Positions 34,870 through 43,585 are shown, counted from the stretch's first letter. The stretch: 64,000 bases of DNA from Streptomyces sp. D2-8 (GCF_023184515.1 NZ_JAAHBP010000031.1:30291-94290); one strand, 5' to 3'. Notes: generated by a model from the sequence alone, not told the origin. Made by a program: numbers and translations.

Positions 34870-35772
34870 GTGGACCCGGAACACGACTCCGTCAATGGGC
34901 GGAAGAGGTCAGGGCGGCCACAGAGGACACATCACGAGGTGGCCGACGAGCTGCGCGCCCGGATCAGGTCAGGGGCGCTGCGGCCGGGTGAGCGCATGCC
35001 CACCCAGGCTCAGCTGGCCCACGAGTTCGGTGTCGAGCGCGGTGCCGTGCGGCAGGCGCTGCGCATCCTGCAGTCCGAGCGGTTGCTCACCAACGTGTCC
35101 AAGGGCAGTCCGGCGACCGTCGCCCCCGACCCCGTCGGTGCGCTGACCGGCCCGCAGGCCCCGCCGCTGCCCACGACGGTGGCTCTGGCTCCCCGGATAG
35201 CCGCGGCGTTCGCGGCGGAGCACGTCGAGATCGACGCCGTGTGCCTGACGTCCATCTCCCTCACGCTGGCCATCGGTGAGCCGCTGCGGCAGATCCACGC
35301 CGGACGGCTGAAACCGGCCAAGGTCGACGTCCGGGTGCTGCTGCCGAGCCGGGACATCGACCTGGCCTTCCCGGTGCCGGTCGAAGGGGGCGGCGACGAC
35401 TGGGTGCACGAGCGGTGGCTGGCGATGCGCAACGCCCAGGGGCAGGTCCTCCAGCACAACCTGCTGGCCCTGCGCGCCACCCATGGCATCGATGTCCATG
35501 TGACGTTCCGGGCGCTGCCCTTCACCCCGCCGGTGAAGCTGTACCTGCTCAACGGCGCGGAGGCGCTGTTCGCGTACTACACGCTGACACGCCGGGAGGC
35601 CGAGGCCGATCACGAGCAGCCGGCGATGTACGACGCCCAGGGCACCCAGTCCATGCTGTTCGCCTTCCGGCAGGGCGCCGGGCTGCGTGACACGACGCTC
35701 GTGGAGCAGTCCCACCTGTGGTTCAACGCACTGTGGGAGACGATCAGTTCGGAGCTGGTGCTCACGAGCTGA
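34870..35772 (+). CDS. devE: GntR-family developmental regulator DevE
   Basis: About 300 residues; GTG at 34870 is selected by comparison with devA (103 bases from each palindrome to each GTG). The GntR winged helix spans about 15-75 (HEVADELRARIRSGALRPGERMPTQAQLAHEFGVERGAVRQAL). The effector domain is shared with DevA over its whole length (AMRNAQGQVLQHNL, HGIDVHVTFRALPFTPPVKLYLL, WFNALWETIS). In S. coelicolor DevA is needed for aerial hyphae septation; devE is its paralogue two genes upstream (SCO4188 as I recall), with no strong phenotype known to me. Confidence 0.9.
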   Translation: MDPEHDSVNGRKRSGRPQRTHHEVADELRARIRSGALRPGERMPTQAQLAHEFGVERGAVRQALRILQSERLLTNVSKGSPATVAPDPVGALTGPQAPPLPTTVALAPRIAAAFAAEHVEIDAVCLTSISLTLAIGEPLRQIHAGRLKPAKVDVRVLLPSRDIDLAFPVPVEGGGDDWVHERWLAMRNAQGQVLQHNLLALRATHGIDVHVTFRALPFTPPVKLYLLNGAEALFAYYTLTRREAEADHEQPAMYDAQGTQSMLFAFRQGAGLRDTTLVEQSHLWFNALWETISSELVLTS

Positions 35773-35807
35773 CGTCTCCCACGGGTCGTTCCGGGCGATG
35801 CGGTGAC

Positions 35808-35996
35808 TCATCGGGCGGGCCCCGTCATCAGCAGCGCGAGCACCACGGCTCCCGCGGAGCTGACGGCCGGGCTCTTGGCCTTGACGCCTACGGTGAGAAG
35901 GATCAGGCCGACGATGCCGGCCGGACCGTACTTCCACTGGACGAGCTGTTCGAAGGCGACGACGAAGGCGGCGGAGAGGAGTGCGAGGGCGGGCAT
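35808..35996 (-). CDS. Small membrane protein between devE and devA
   Basis: 62 residues (MPALALLSAAFVVAFEQLVQ...) with two or three short hydrophobic segments covering most of the chain, ending LLMTGPAR. It is antisense to the dev genes and sits where the small gene SCO4189 lies in S. coelicolor, as I remember. GGGGGAA precedes the ATG. Function unknown. Confidence 0.7.
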   Translation of the reverse strand: MPALALLSAAFVVAFEQLVQWKYGPAGIVGLILLTVGVKAKSPAVSSAGAVVLALLMTGPAR

Positions 35997-36046
35997 CGGT
36001 GTTCCCCCTTCGGAAGTCCGGAAGCAAAACTTCCGCCAACTCCGAG

Positions 36047-36140
36047 AAGTTGGCAACCAACTCTGATTAAGTTGTCCCCACTTGGCCCCTAGTCATAAAC
36101 AACTTTCAAACAACTCCCGCCAGATGGATCAGAGTTGTAG
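36047..36140 (+). promoter_or_regulatory. devA promoter region with palindromic operator
   Basis: AAGTTGG-CAA-CCAACTC (36047-36063), then further AAGTTG/CAACTT half-sites (36069-36074, 36101-36106), and TTGTAG (36135-36140) in the -10 position. Spacing from palindrome to -10 and to GTG is identical to that of devE. Confidence 0.7.
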
Positions 36141-36149
36141 CGTTTGGTC

Positions 36150-37034
36150 GTGACCCAGGAGAGCGTGGCGGAGAACGTGGCAGCGAACGGCAGCAGAAGG
36201 TCCTCGCCCCAGGAGATCGCCGACATCCTGCGGGAACGCATCCGGGCCGGTGAGCTCAAGCCGGGGGACCGCCTGCCCACCCAGGCCGAACTCGCCGAGG
36301 AGTTCGGCGTGGAGCGCGGCGCCGTCCGCCAGGCCCTGCGCGTCCTCCAGGAGGACGGTCTGCTCACCAACGTGAGCAAGGGCAGCCCGCCGCGGATCGC
36401 CGTCCCGGCCCCCGCCCGCGGCGAACCCCAGCCGACCATGGTGGGCCTGGCCCCGCGCCTGACGGAGGCGTTCTCGGTCAAGCGCGTCCGCGTCGACGTG
36501 GTCTGCCACACCGCGGAGACGCTGATGGTCGCCATCGGCGAGCCGCTGCGCCTGATCCACGAGGGCCGCATCCACCCCGAGTCGATCGACGTCCGCATCC
36601 TGGTCCCCTCCCGGGACATCGAACTGGCCTTCCCGGTCCCGGTCGAGGCCCACGGCGATGACAACCCGGTCCACCAGCGCTGGCTGGCCATGCGCAACGC
36701 CCAGGGGCAGGTCCTGCAGCACAACCTGCGGGCGCTGCGCTCGACGCACGGCATCGACGTGCACGTCACGTTCCGCGCGCTGCCCTTCACCCCGCCGGTG
36801 AAGCTGTACCTCCTCAACGAGGAGGAGGCCCTGATGGGCTACTACATGCTGACCAGGCGCGCGGAGGAGTGGGGCAGCCAGACCCTGGACATGTACGACG
36901 TCCTCGGCTCCCAGTCCCTCCTCTTCTCCTTCGTGAAGCGGGCGGGCCGTCGGGACGCGGCGTTCGTGAAGGAATCCCAGAAGTGGTTCAACGCCCTCTG
37001 GGAAACCATCACGACGGACCTGACACTCTCCTAG
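36150..37034 (+). CDS. devA: GntR-family developmental regulator DevA
   Basis: 294 residues: winged helix at about 20-85 (QEIADILRERIRAGELKPGDRLPTQAELAEEFGVERGAVRQAL) and a DevA-type effector domain. DevA is required for normal sporulation septation in S. coelicolor and represses its own promoter. GTG at 36150 fits the leaderless layout shared with devE; TTG at 36144 is the alternative. The devB start overlaps its stop by one base (TAGTG). Confidence 0.92.
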   Translation: MTQESVAENVAANGSRRSSPQEIADILRERIRAGELKPGDRLPTQAELAEEFGVERGAVRQALRVLQEDGLLTNVSKGSPPRIAVPAPARGEPQPTMVGLAPRLTEAFSVKRVRVDVVCHTAETLMVAIGEPLRLIHEGRIHPESIDVRILVPSRDIELAFPVPVEAHGDDNPVHQRWLAMRNAQGQVLQHNLRALRSTHGIDVHVTFRALPFTPPVKLYLLNEEEALMGYYMLTRRAEEWGSQTLDMYDVLGSQSLLFSFVKRAGRRDAAFVKESQKWFNALWETITTDLTLS

Positions 37035-37795
37035 TGACTTCTGATACGAAGCAGACTGGTGCGGTGCCCATCGCGACCGAGAACGATCCGAACCAACTCC
37101 GCAATCTGATCAGACGTGCCCGAGTCGTGCTGTGGGACTTCGACGGGCCCATCTGCCGCCTGTTCGCCGGACACTCGGCGGAGCGGGTGGCGAGCGACCT
37201 GGTGTCCTGGCTGGAGGGCCGCGGTCTGCACAGCCTGCTCACGGACACCGAGCGCGAGTCCCTCGACCCGCAGGTGGTGCTGCGCGCCGTGGACCGGCGG
37301 CACCCCGGCAGCGACCTCGTCGCCGAGCTGGAGGAACGACTCACCCAGGAGGAACTGCGGGCCGCGTCCTCGGCGATGCCGACCCCGTACGTCGATCCGG
37401 TGATCCGCACGTGGACGGCGGTGGGATCCCGGCTGGCGATCACCACGAACAACTCGCCACGGGCGGCCCGCACGTACCTCGCGGGGCGCGGCCTCGCCGA
37501 GTGCTTCGCCCCGCACCTCTACGGCCGCACCCAGGAACTCCACCATCTGAAGCCGGACCCGCACTGTCTGAACCGGGCGCTGCGGGCGATGGGCGCTGCC
37601 CCGGCTGACGCCCTGATGATCGGCGACACCCCCTCCGACCACGAGGCGGCGGGCCGGGCGGGGGTGCCGTTCCTGGGCTACGCGCGTAACGAACGCAAGG
37701 CCAAGATCCTGCGGGACGCCGGGGCCGGCACGGTCCTCGTGTCCCTGGCGCCGCTCCTGGAACTGCTGCGCTCGCAGGGGGCCGCTGACCGCTGA
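37034..37795 (+). CDS. devB: HAD-family phosphatase DevB
   Basis: 253 residues. HAD motif I is LWDFDGPIC (Asp near 36 and 38), motif II is ITTNNSP, motif III includes HLKPDPHCLNRAL and motif IV is MIGDTPSDHEAA. The cap lies between motifs I and II. devB is co-transcribed with devA in S. coelicolor. The substrate is unknown; the family covers phosphoglycolate-like small phosphates. GTG overlaps the devA stop, giving translational coupling. Confidence 0.92.
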   Translation: MTSDTKQTGAVPIATENDPNQLRNLIRRARVVLWDFDGPICRLFAGHSAERVASDLVSWLEGRGLHSLLTDTERESLDPQVVLRAVDRRHPGSDLVAELEERLTQEELRAASSAMPTPYVDPVIRTWTAVGSRLAITTNNSPRAARTYLAGRGLAECFAPHLYGRTQELHHLKPDPHCLNRALRAMGAAPADALMIGDTPSDHEAAGRAGVPFLGYARNERKAKILRDAGAGTVLVSLAPLLELLRSQGAADR

Positions 37796-37942
37796 GGAGG
37801 CGGGATGAGGCGCCTGGTGGCCGGGTGTAGCATTCCGGCACCGCGCTAGGTTTGAGTCAATTGCTCGCCCCCGCTCGTATGTGACGAGGCCGATCGGCCG
37901 TCGTCGAACGAGTTCACGCAGTCTCATGCTGACGGGTGGCCC

Positions 37943-38002
37943 TCACCCGTAATGGCTCTCTCCGCCATGCGCGGCGTCGGCCGCGAACCTACCGTTTGCC
38001 AT
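37943..38002 (-). CDS. Possible 19-residue peptide gene, divergent from the double kinase
   Basis: A 19-codon ORF, MANGRFAADA-AHGGESHYG, with a near-perfect ribosome binding site (GGGAGG, 5-base spacer). It lies 34 bases from the kinase start on the opposite strand, in a 241-base gap. The peptide has two His, one Ser and a Gly-rich C-terminus. No known family. The ribosome binding site is the main support; codon statistics mean little at this size. Confidence 0.4.
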   Translation of the reverse strand: MANGRFAADAAHGGESHYG

Positions 38003-38036
38003 ACCGTCCTCCCTTCTCGTACTTCCGGAGCGGCCA

Positions 38037-40226
38037 GTGGGCGCACCTCCTCGTCCCGGCCCTCTCCTCGGGGAGCGCGCCGCACACGACGCCGCCTGCC
38101 GGGCCTTCGTGAAGCTCGCTGCCGAGCTGGGGCAGGAGACCAGCGGCCACCACAACCGGAACTACGTCCTTCCGCTGACGGAGGACATGGCCCGGATGGT
38201 CGGCGGAGTGGCGGGCACGTACGTGACCGTCCGGATCCGCCGGCCGGACGCGCTGCCCGTGGTCATCCGGACCTGGCAGAACGAGGCCGGCATCCTCGCC
38301 GCCGTCCGGGGCGTCCTGCCGCACGCGCCGCACTGCCTGCTCGAACGGGACGGAGTCGCGATCCACAGCTTCGTTCAGGGCGTGCCGCTCTCCAGCGTCT
38401 GCGACTACGGCAAGCCCGTCGACACCCTGCTCATCAAGGCACTGACCGGCCTGCTCGCCCGGACGGCCCAGGTGCGGCGCGGCGCGCTGCCCGCCCTGCC
38501 GGCCGTCTGGCCCCGCAACGACACGGACAGCCAGGGCTTCCTGCGGACCATGGTCCACCTGGCCGACCAGCAGATCAGACGGCCCAACCGGGAGGGATTC
38601 GGCGGGTTGTTCGCGGCGCTGGGCATCCCTGAGGACGCGCTCGCCGGGCTGGCCGGGCGGATCCCCGCCATGGCCCGGCGGCCCTACAGCCTGCTCCACG
38701 CCGATCTGCACCGCGACAACGTGATCGTGTCGTACGCGGGCGACCCGCCCCTCACGTGCGTCGACTGGGAGCTGGCGACCTACGGCGACCCGCTGCACGA
38801 CCTCGCGACCCACCTCGTCCGCATGCGGTACCCGGCCCACCAGTGGGCGGACGTGGTCGACGCCTGGGCCGAGGCCATGCGGGAGGTCCGTCCGGCCGCG
38901 GTCAACGGCCTGGCCAAGGATCTGCGGCACTACCTGGCGTTCGAGCGGGCGCAGTCCGTCTTCCCGGACGTGATCCGGGCTGCCCGGTCCCTCGAGGAAT
39001 CGTTCACGCAGGCCGGCCTGGACGAGGCGACGGCCGAGGTGCGGCGGGCCCTCGAAGCGGCGGCGGAACCGCTGCGACTGGTCGGTGTGCCGGGGGAGGG
39101 CGAGATCCGGCGGGCCCTGTTCCGGTGGCTGGTGTCGCGGACGAACGGGGACATCAGCGGCCGGGCGTGGATCGCGGAGGCGTTCGCATGGCGCCCCGAC
39201 CGGCGGGTGCCGGAGCGCCCCGGCTTCCCGCCCGCAGCGGTCCGGCAGGCCCTGCTGGCGGAGGGAGCCGCGCCCGCGGGCAGGGTGTTCAAGGGCACCG
39301 CGCACCTGAACACCGTGGTGACGGTGCCGGGCTTCGGCTCTCCCGTGGTCGTGCGGCGCAAGCTGCCCGAGGTGTGCCGGCGGGAGCGTGGCTTCCTCAG
39401 CGAGCACGCCGTGCTGCGCGCGATCGAGGAGTCGTCCGTCGGGGTGGCGGCGCCGCAGGTGCTCGCCCTGGGCGAGACCTACCAGAGCGACACCATCGCC
39501 CTGCACACGTACGTCGGGCCGCGGGACGTCGACCGGCCCCCCGACCACCCCGTCCACGGTCTGCTGCCGCACGAGGCGGACGGCCTGGTGGAGCAGCTGT
39601 GCGCGCTGACACGCGTCAGGTACAAGCAGGTCGACCCGACCGCCGGCGAGGGCGGGTTCCACCACTGGCTGCGGGACCAGCTGATCTCCCTGGTACGGGA
39701 CCTGCCGAAGGAGTCGCAGCAGCTGGCCCGGCACCTCGGGCTGCCCGACGCGGACCGGTTGCAGCTGATCCTCTCCCGGCACGAGGTGAGCCACCGGGAG
39801 CCCGCGCTCCTGCACGGTGACCTGAACCCCTGGAACCTCGTACGCCGCGACGACCGTCTGGCGCTGACCATCATCGACTGGGAGATGGCCGTCGTCGGGG
39901 ACCCTCTCTACGACCTCGTACGGCACATGCACCTCACCCCGACCAGGCCGGAGATCAGGGACCGCATGTTCCGCCGCTGGGAGCGCCGGCTGCCCGCCGA
40001 GTACACCCGCGACTGGCGCAAGGACTGGCGGGTGTACCGCCGGCTGGAGATCGTGCGGTCCGCCTACGTCGACCTGGACCGCATCGTGACCGGCGCGAGC
40101 CTGGACGCCCCGAACGTCCGGCGGGCGGTGGACACCTACGCGGTGACGCTCGCGGTCGCCACCGGCTCGCTCGGCCTTCCCGTCCGCTCCACGGTGAACC
40201 CGTATCTCGGCCGCGCCCTGGCGTGA
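38037..40226 (+). CDS. Tandem double aminoglycoside-phosphotransferase-like kinase
   Basis: 729 residues with two APH/choline-kinase-like domains. Domain 1 (about 20-330) has HADLHRDNV and CVDWELATYGDP; domain 2 (about 400-690) has HGDLNPWNL and IIDWEMAVVGDP. Both Brenner-type catalytic loops (HxDxxxxN) and both metal-binding Asp are intact, so both halves could be active. A linker (about 330-400, GRAWIAEAFAW) joins them. APH-fold enzymes phosphorylate aminoglycosides, choline, homoserine or proteins; nothing here points to one. GTG at 38037 has GGAG 8 bases upstream. A TetR regulator follows 20 bases later. Confidence 0.85.
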   Translation: MGAPPRPGPLLGERAAHDAACRAFVKLAAELGQETSGHHNRNYVLPLTEDMARMVGGVAGTYVTVRIRRPDALPVVIRTWQNEAGILAAVRGVLPHAPHCLLERDGVAIHSFVQGVPLSSVCDYGKPVDTLLIKALTGLLARTAQVRRGALPALPAVWPRNDTDSQGFLRTMVHLADQQIRRPNREGFGGLFAALGIPEDALAGLAGRIPAMARRPYSLLHADLHRDNVIVSYAGDPPLTCVDWELATYGDPLHDLATHLVRMRYPAHQWADVVDAWAEAMREVRPAAVNGLAKDLRHYLAFERAQSVFPDVIRAARSLEESFTQAGLDEATAEVRRALEAAAEPLRLVGVPGEGEIRRALFRWLVSRTNGDISGRAWIAEAFAWRPDRRVPERPGFPPAAVRQALLAEGAAPAGRVFKGTAHLNTVVTVPGFGSPVVVRRKLPEVCRRERGFLSEHAVLRAIEESSVGVAAPQVLALGETYQSDTIALHTYVGPRDVDRPPDHPVHGLLPHEADGLVEQLCALTRVRYKQVDPTAGEGGFHHWLRDQLISLVRDLPKESQQLARHLGLPDADRLQLILSRHEVSHREPALLHGDLNPWNLVRRDDRLALTIIDWEMAVVGDPLYDLVRHMHLTPTRPEIRDRMFRRWERRLPAEYTRDWRKDWRVYRRLEIVRSAYVDLDRIVTGASLDAPNVRRAVDTYAVTLAVATGSLGLPVRSTVNPYLGRALA

Positions 40227-40246
40227 CCCCTGCGTAGGCTCCCCCC

Positions 40247-40858
40247 ATGAGCGAGCCCGGCCTGCGTGAGCGCAAGAAGCAGCGGATGTACGAGACCGTG
40301 TCGGACATCGCCGTGCGGCTCTTCATGGAGAAGGGGTTCGACGCGGTGTCCGTCGCGGAGGTGGCGGCGGCGGCCGAGATCTCGAAGCCGACGTTGTTCC
40401 GGTACTTCCCGGCCAAGGAGGATCTGGTGCTGCACCGGATCGCCGATCACGAGGGGGAGGCCGCCCGGGTGGTGGCGGGGGCCGAGGGGGCGCCCGTGGA
40501 GGCGTTGCGGCGGCACTTCCTGGAGGGGCTGGAGCGGGGGGACCCCGTGACCGGGCTCAACGACCATCCCGACGTGCTCGCCTTTCACGCGCTGCTCTAC
40601 GGGACGCCCTCCCTCGTCGCCCGGGCGCACACGCATCAGGAGCGGTCGGAGGCCGCGCTCGCCGAGGTGCTCGGGGGCGATCTGGACGCGCGGCTGGCGG
40701 CCGGGCAGATCATGGCCGTGCTGCGGGTGCTCGCGCTGGAGAACTGGCGGCGGATCGCGGCGGGGGAGCGGGTGGCTCACGTGCGGCCGGACGCGGTGGC
40801 GGCGGCGGAGCGGGCGTTCGGGTGGCTCGCGGCCGGGCTGCCGCCACACCTGCAATGA
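40247..40858 (+). CDS. TetR-family transcriptional regulator
   Basis: 203 residues with the TetR helix-turn-helix at about 10-57 (YETVSDIAVRLFMEKGFDAVSVAEVAAAAEISKPTLFRYFPAKEDL). The C-terminal domain (60-200) is Ala/Arg-rich and family-unspecific. It is 20 bases downstream of the double kinase and 52 bases upstream of the HelD gene, on the same strand. A short inverted repeat at the HelD promoter (40861-40885) is the most likely operator. Confidence 0.9.
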   Translation: MSEPGLRERKKQRMYETVSDIAVRLFMEKGFDAVSVAEVAAAAEISKPTLFRYFPAKEDLVLHRIADHEGEAARVVAGAEGAPVEALRRHFLEGLERGDPVTGLNDHPDVLAFHALLYGTPSLVARAHTHQERSEAALAEVLGGDLDARLAAGQIMAVLRVLALENWRRIAAGERVAHVRPDAVAAAERAFGWLAAGLPPHLQ

Positions 40859-40874
40859 GAGACTCGGTAAATTA

Positions 40875-40903
40875 TTTAACTCAGTCATGTTTTCGCGTAC
40901 GCT
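40875..40903 (+). promoter_or_regulatory. Leaderless promoter of the HelD gene with an AT-rich inverted repeat
   Basis: TTTAAC (40875-40880) and TACGCT (40898-40903) with a 17-base spacer, 7 bases before ATG 40911. The -35 overlaps GACTCGGTAAAT-T-ATTTAACTCAGTC (40861-40886), an imperfect inverted repeat that is strikingly AT-rich for this genome. Confidence 0.5.
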
Positions 40904-40910
40904 CGGTGGA

Positions 40911-42926
40911 ATGACCTCGACCGAGCCTGCCCTCCAGTACGCCCTCGACCAGGAACGCGCCCACCACGAGCGCTGCCGGACCGCCCTCGCCGCGATGGTC
41001 GAGGGCGCCGGTGAACAGGTCGTCATCGGCGAGGACGTGGCCGCCTCCGGAGCCGATGCCGAAGTCCTCGGGTACCGGCTGCGCAGCCGGGCGAAGGCGC
41101 TGCGGGAACTGCCCGAGGGGCCGCTGTTCTTCGGAGCCCTCGAGAGCGGGGGCGGGCAGCTGCACATCGGGCGGCTGCGGATCTCCGAGCACCCGGCCGA
41201 ACCGCCCCTCGTCGTCGACTGGCGCGCACCCGTCTCGCGCGCCTTCTACCAGGCCTCGGCGCGGGACCCGCAGGGCGTCGCCGTGCGGCGGCGGTTCGGA
41301 TGGGCGCCCGGCAGCCGGGGCGACTCCGGGGACCTCACCGGCCTGGAGGACGAGCACCTGGAGCAGGGGGAGACGCGCGACAGCGAGATCGTCGCCCGGG
41401 AGATCGAGCGGCCCCGGGTCGGGCCCATGCGGGACATCGCCGCGACGATCCAGCCCGAGCAGGACGACCTCGTACGGGGGGAGCCGGCGGCGTCGGTGTG
41501 CGTGCAGGGCGCACCGGGCACCGGCAAGACCGCCGTCGGGCTGCACCGGGCCGCGTACCTGCTCTACACGCACCCGCAGCGCATCCGGCGCGGCGGCCTG
41601 CTGATCCTCGGGCCCAACCGCACCTTCCTGTCGTACATCGCCGAGGTGCTCCCCGCCCTCGGCGAGACCGGGGTGCGGCAGTCGACCCTGGGGGAGGAGA
41701 TCGCGCGCTGCCCGGTCCGGGGCGTCGACGAGGAACCGGCCGCCGTCGTGAAGCACGATGCCCGGATGGCCGAGGTGCTGCGGCGGGCGCTGTACGCGAG
41801 GGTGCGCGCCGACGGGGCCGGTGCGCTCGCCGTGCCGGACGGGTCGTACCGGTGGCGGGTGCCGGCGGGGGAGCTGACGCGGATCGTGGCCCGGGTGCGG
41901 GAGGAGGAACCGCCCTACGAGGTCGGGCGGGAGCGGGTGCGGGCGCGGATCGTGCGGTGTCTGCGGGAGCAGGTCGAGCGGCGGGCCGGGCCGCCCCCGA
42001 ACGCCTGGGTGCGGCGGGTCGAGCGGGCCCGGCCGGTGTCGGCCTACCTCGATGCCGTGTGGCCTCGGGTACGGCCCGAGGAGGTCGTGGCCGGACTCCT
42101 CGCCGACAAGGGGGCGTTGGCGTCGGCCGCCGGGGGACTGCTCGATGCCGGTGAGCAGCGGGCGCTGCTGTGGGAGCGGCCGCCCCGGTCGTGGAGGTCG
42201 GCGCGCTGGTCGGCCGCCGATCTGGTGCTGCTCGACGAGGTGGCCGGGCTGATCGGACATCCGGAGGGGTACGGGCATGTCGTCGTCGACGAGGCGCATG
42301 ATCTGTCCCCGATGGAGTGCCGGGCCATCGCCCGCCGGGCCCGCTTCGGTTCGCTGACGGTGCTGGGGGATCTGGCGCAGGGGACGACGCCGTGGGCGGC
42401 GCGGTCGTGGCGTACGGTCCTCGCGCACCTGGGGAAACCGGACGCGACCGTGGTCGCCCTGACCACCGGGTTCCGGGTGCCGCAGGCCGTCGTCGGGCTC
42501 GCCAACCGGCTGCTGGAGCGCCTCGACGTGGACGTGCCGGCGGCCCGTTCGCTGCGCGGGGGCGGGGAGTCGCGGATGCGGGAGACGTCCGTCGACGGCG
42601 TGCCCACGGCGGTCGTGGCGGCCGTACGGGACGCTCTGGCGCGGGAGGGCTCGGTCGGGATCGTGGCGGCGGACGCGGACGTTCCCCGGGTGCGGGCGGC
42701 CCTGGACGCGGCCGGCATCGAGGCGGCGGGCCCGGACGAACTCGGCGCGCGGGTCGCCCTGGTGCCGGCGAGCCTGGTCAAGGGCCTGGAGTACGACCAT
42801 GTCGTGGTCGTCGAACCGGCGGCGATCGCCGAGGCGGAACAACGGGGACTGCACCGGCTGTACGTCGTGCTGACCCGGGCGGTGTCGCGGCTGGAGGTGG
42901 TACGGGGGAGGCCCCTGCCCTTCTAG
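40911..42926 (+). CDS. HelD/UvrD-like RNA polymerase-associated ATPase
   Basis: 671 residues from ATG 40911 (leaderless layout); ATG 40887 is the alternative. An N-terminal coiled-coil (LQYALDQERAHHERCRTALAAMV) is followed by a split superfamily-1 ATPase: Walker A GAPGTGKTAVGLHRAAYLLYT near 200, Walker B VVDEAHDLSPMEC near 460, motif III GDLAQGTTPWA, C-terminal LTRAVSRLEVVRG. This is the HelD pattern: these proteins bind RNA polymerase, recycle stalled complexes and in some Streptomyces (HelR) protect it from rifamycins. Whether this one does is not known; I did not see a defined rifamycin-associated element. Confidence 0.88.
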   Translation: MTSTEPALQYALDQERAHHERCRTALAAMVEGAGEQVVIGEDVAASGADAEVLGYRLRSRAKALRELPEGPLFFGALESGGGQLHIGRLRISEHPAEPPLVVDWRAPVSRAFYQASARDPQGVAVRRRFGWAPGSRGDSGDLTGLEDEHLEQGETRDSEIVAREIERPRVGPMRDIAATIQPEQDDLVRGEPAASVCVQGAPGTGKTAVGLHRAAYLLYTHPQRIRRGGLLILGPNRTFLSYIAEVLPALGETGVRQSTLGEEIARCPVRGVDEEPAAVVKHDARMAEVLRRALYARVRADGAGALAVPDGSYRWRVPAGELTRIVARVREEEPPYEVGRERVRARIVRCLREQVERRAGPPPNAWVRRVERARPVSAYLDAVWPRVRPEEVVAGLLADKGALASAAGGLLDAGEQRALLWERPPRSWRSARWSAADLVLLDEVAGLIGHPEGYGHVVVDEAHDLSPMECRAIARRARFGSLTVLGDLAQGTTPWAARSWRTVLAHLGKPDATVVALTTGFRVPQAVVGLANRLLERLDVDVPAARSLRGGGESRMRETSVDGVPTAVVAAVRDALAREGSVGIVAADADVPRVRAALDAAGIEAAGPDELGARVALVPASLVKGLEYDHVVVVEPAAIAEAEQRGLHRLYVVLTRAVSRLEVVRGRPLPF

Positions 42927-42961
42927 TAAACGTCGCCCGTCGGGGCACTAGGGTCCAAGTC

Positions 42962-43585
42962 ATGGCTGACGTCGACGCGTTCACGGACATACCCACGACC
43001 ACCCTGGCCGATCTGCTGGGCCGCGAGCAGGTCATGGACATCGGGATCCGGCCGCTGTGGGAGCCGGTGTCCCGGGTGGCCGGGCCGGCCTTCACCGTAC
43101 GGTGCCCTCCCGGCGACAACCTGATGCTGCACGCCGCGATCCACCGGGCCGGCCCCGGCTCGGTCGTCGTCGTGGAGTCGGGCGACCTGGACTACGCCCT
43201 GGCCGGCGGCAACGTCTGCGCCGTCGCCCGCCGCAGGGGCGTCACCGCGTTCGTCGCCGACGGCGTGATCCGCGACCTCGCCGAGGTCCGGGACATGCGC
43301 TTCCCGGTGTTCGCACGCGGCGTCATCCCCATCCCGGGCACCAAGTCGGCCGCACGCCCGCTGAACGAGCGGGTGCGCTGCGGCGGGGTCACGGTCGACC
43401 CGGGCGACACGGTCGTCGCCGACGAGGAGGGCGTCGTGGTGGTCCCCGGGGCCCGCCGAGAGGAGGTACTGGCCGCGGCCCGGGCCAAGCTGGCCGAGGA
43501 GGCCGCGGAGTCCCTGGACGCGTGGGAGTCGGCCCACCGCGCGCGCATCGACAAGATCCTGGCGGACCAGGGCTTCGAGGACTGA
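42962..43585 (+). CDS. RraA-family protein (HMG/CHA aldolase or RNase E regulator-like)
   Basis: 207 residues. RraA-like pattern from residue 10 (TLADLLG...VAGPAFTVRC), with the active-site loop GDLDYALAGGNVCAVARRRGVTAFVADGVIRDLAEV near 70-105; the RD in VIRD supplies the Mg-binding pair of 4-hydroxy-4-methyl-2-oxoglutarate aldolases. The RraA/aldolase distinction cannot be made by eye, and no aromatic degradation genes are adjacent. It converges on the SGNH hydrolase gene. Confidence 0.87.
   Translation: MADVDAFTDIPTTTLADLLGREQVMDIGIRPLWEPVSRVAGPAFTVRCPPGDNLMLHAAIHRAGPGSVVVVESGDLDYALAGGNVCAVARRRGVTAFVADGVIRDLAEVRDMRFPVFARGVIPIPGTKSAARPLNERVRCGGVTVDPGDTVVADEEGVVVVPGARREEVLAAARAKLAEEAAESLDAWESAHRARIDKILADQGFED

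Noticed and set aside
37031..37927. 298-codon frame antisense to devB, starting MRLRELVRRRPIG
   Set aside because: It lies almost entirely opposite devB, has no ribosome binding site of quality, and its composition is typical of a shadow frame.
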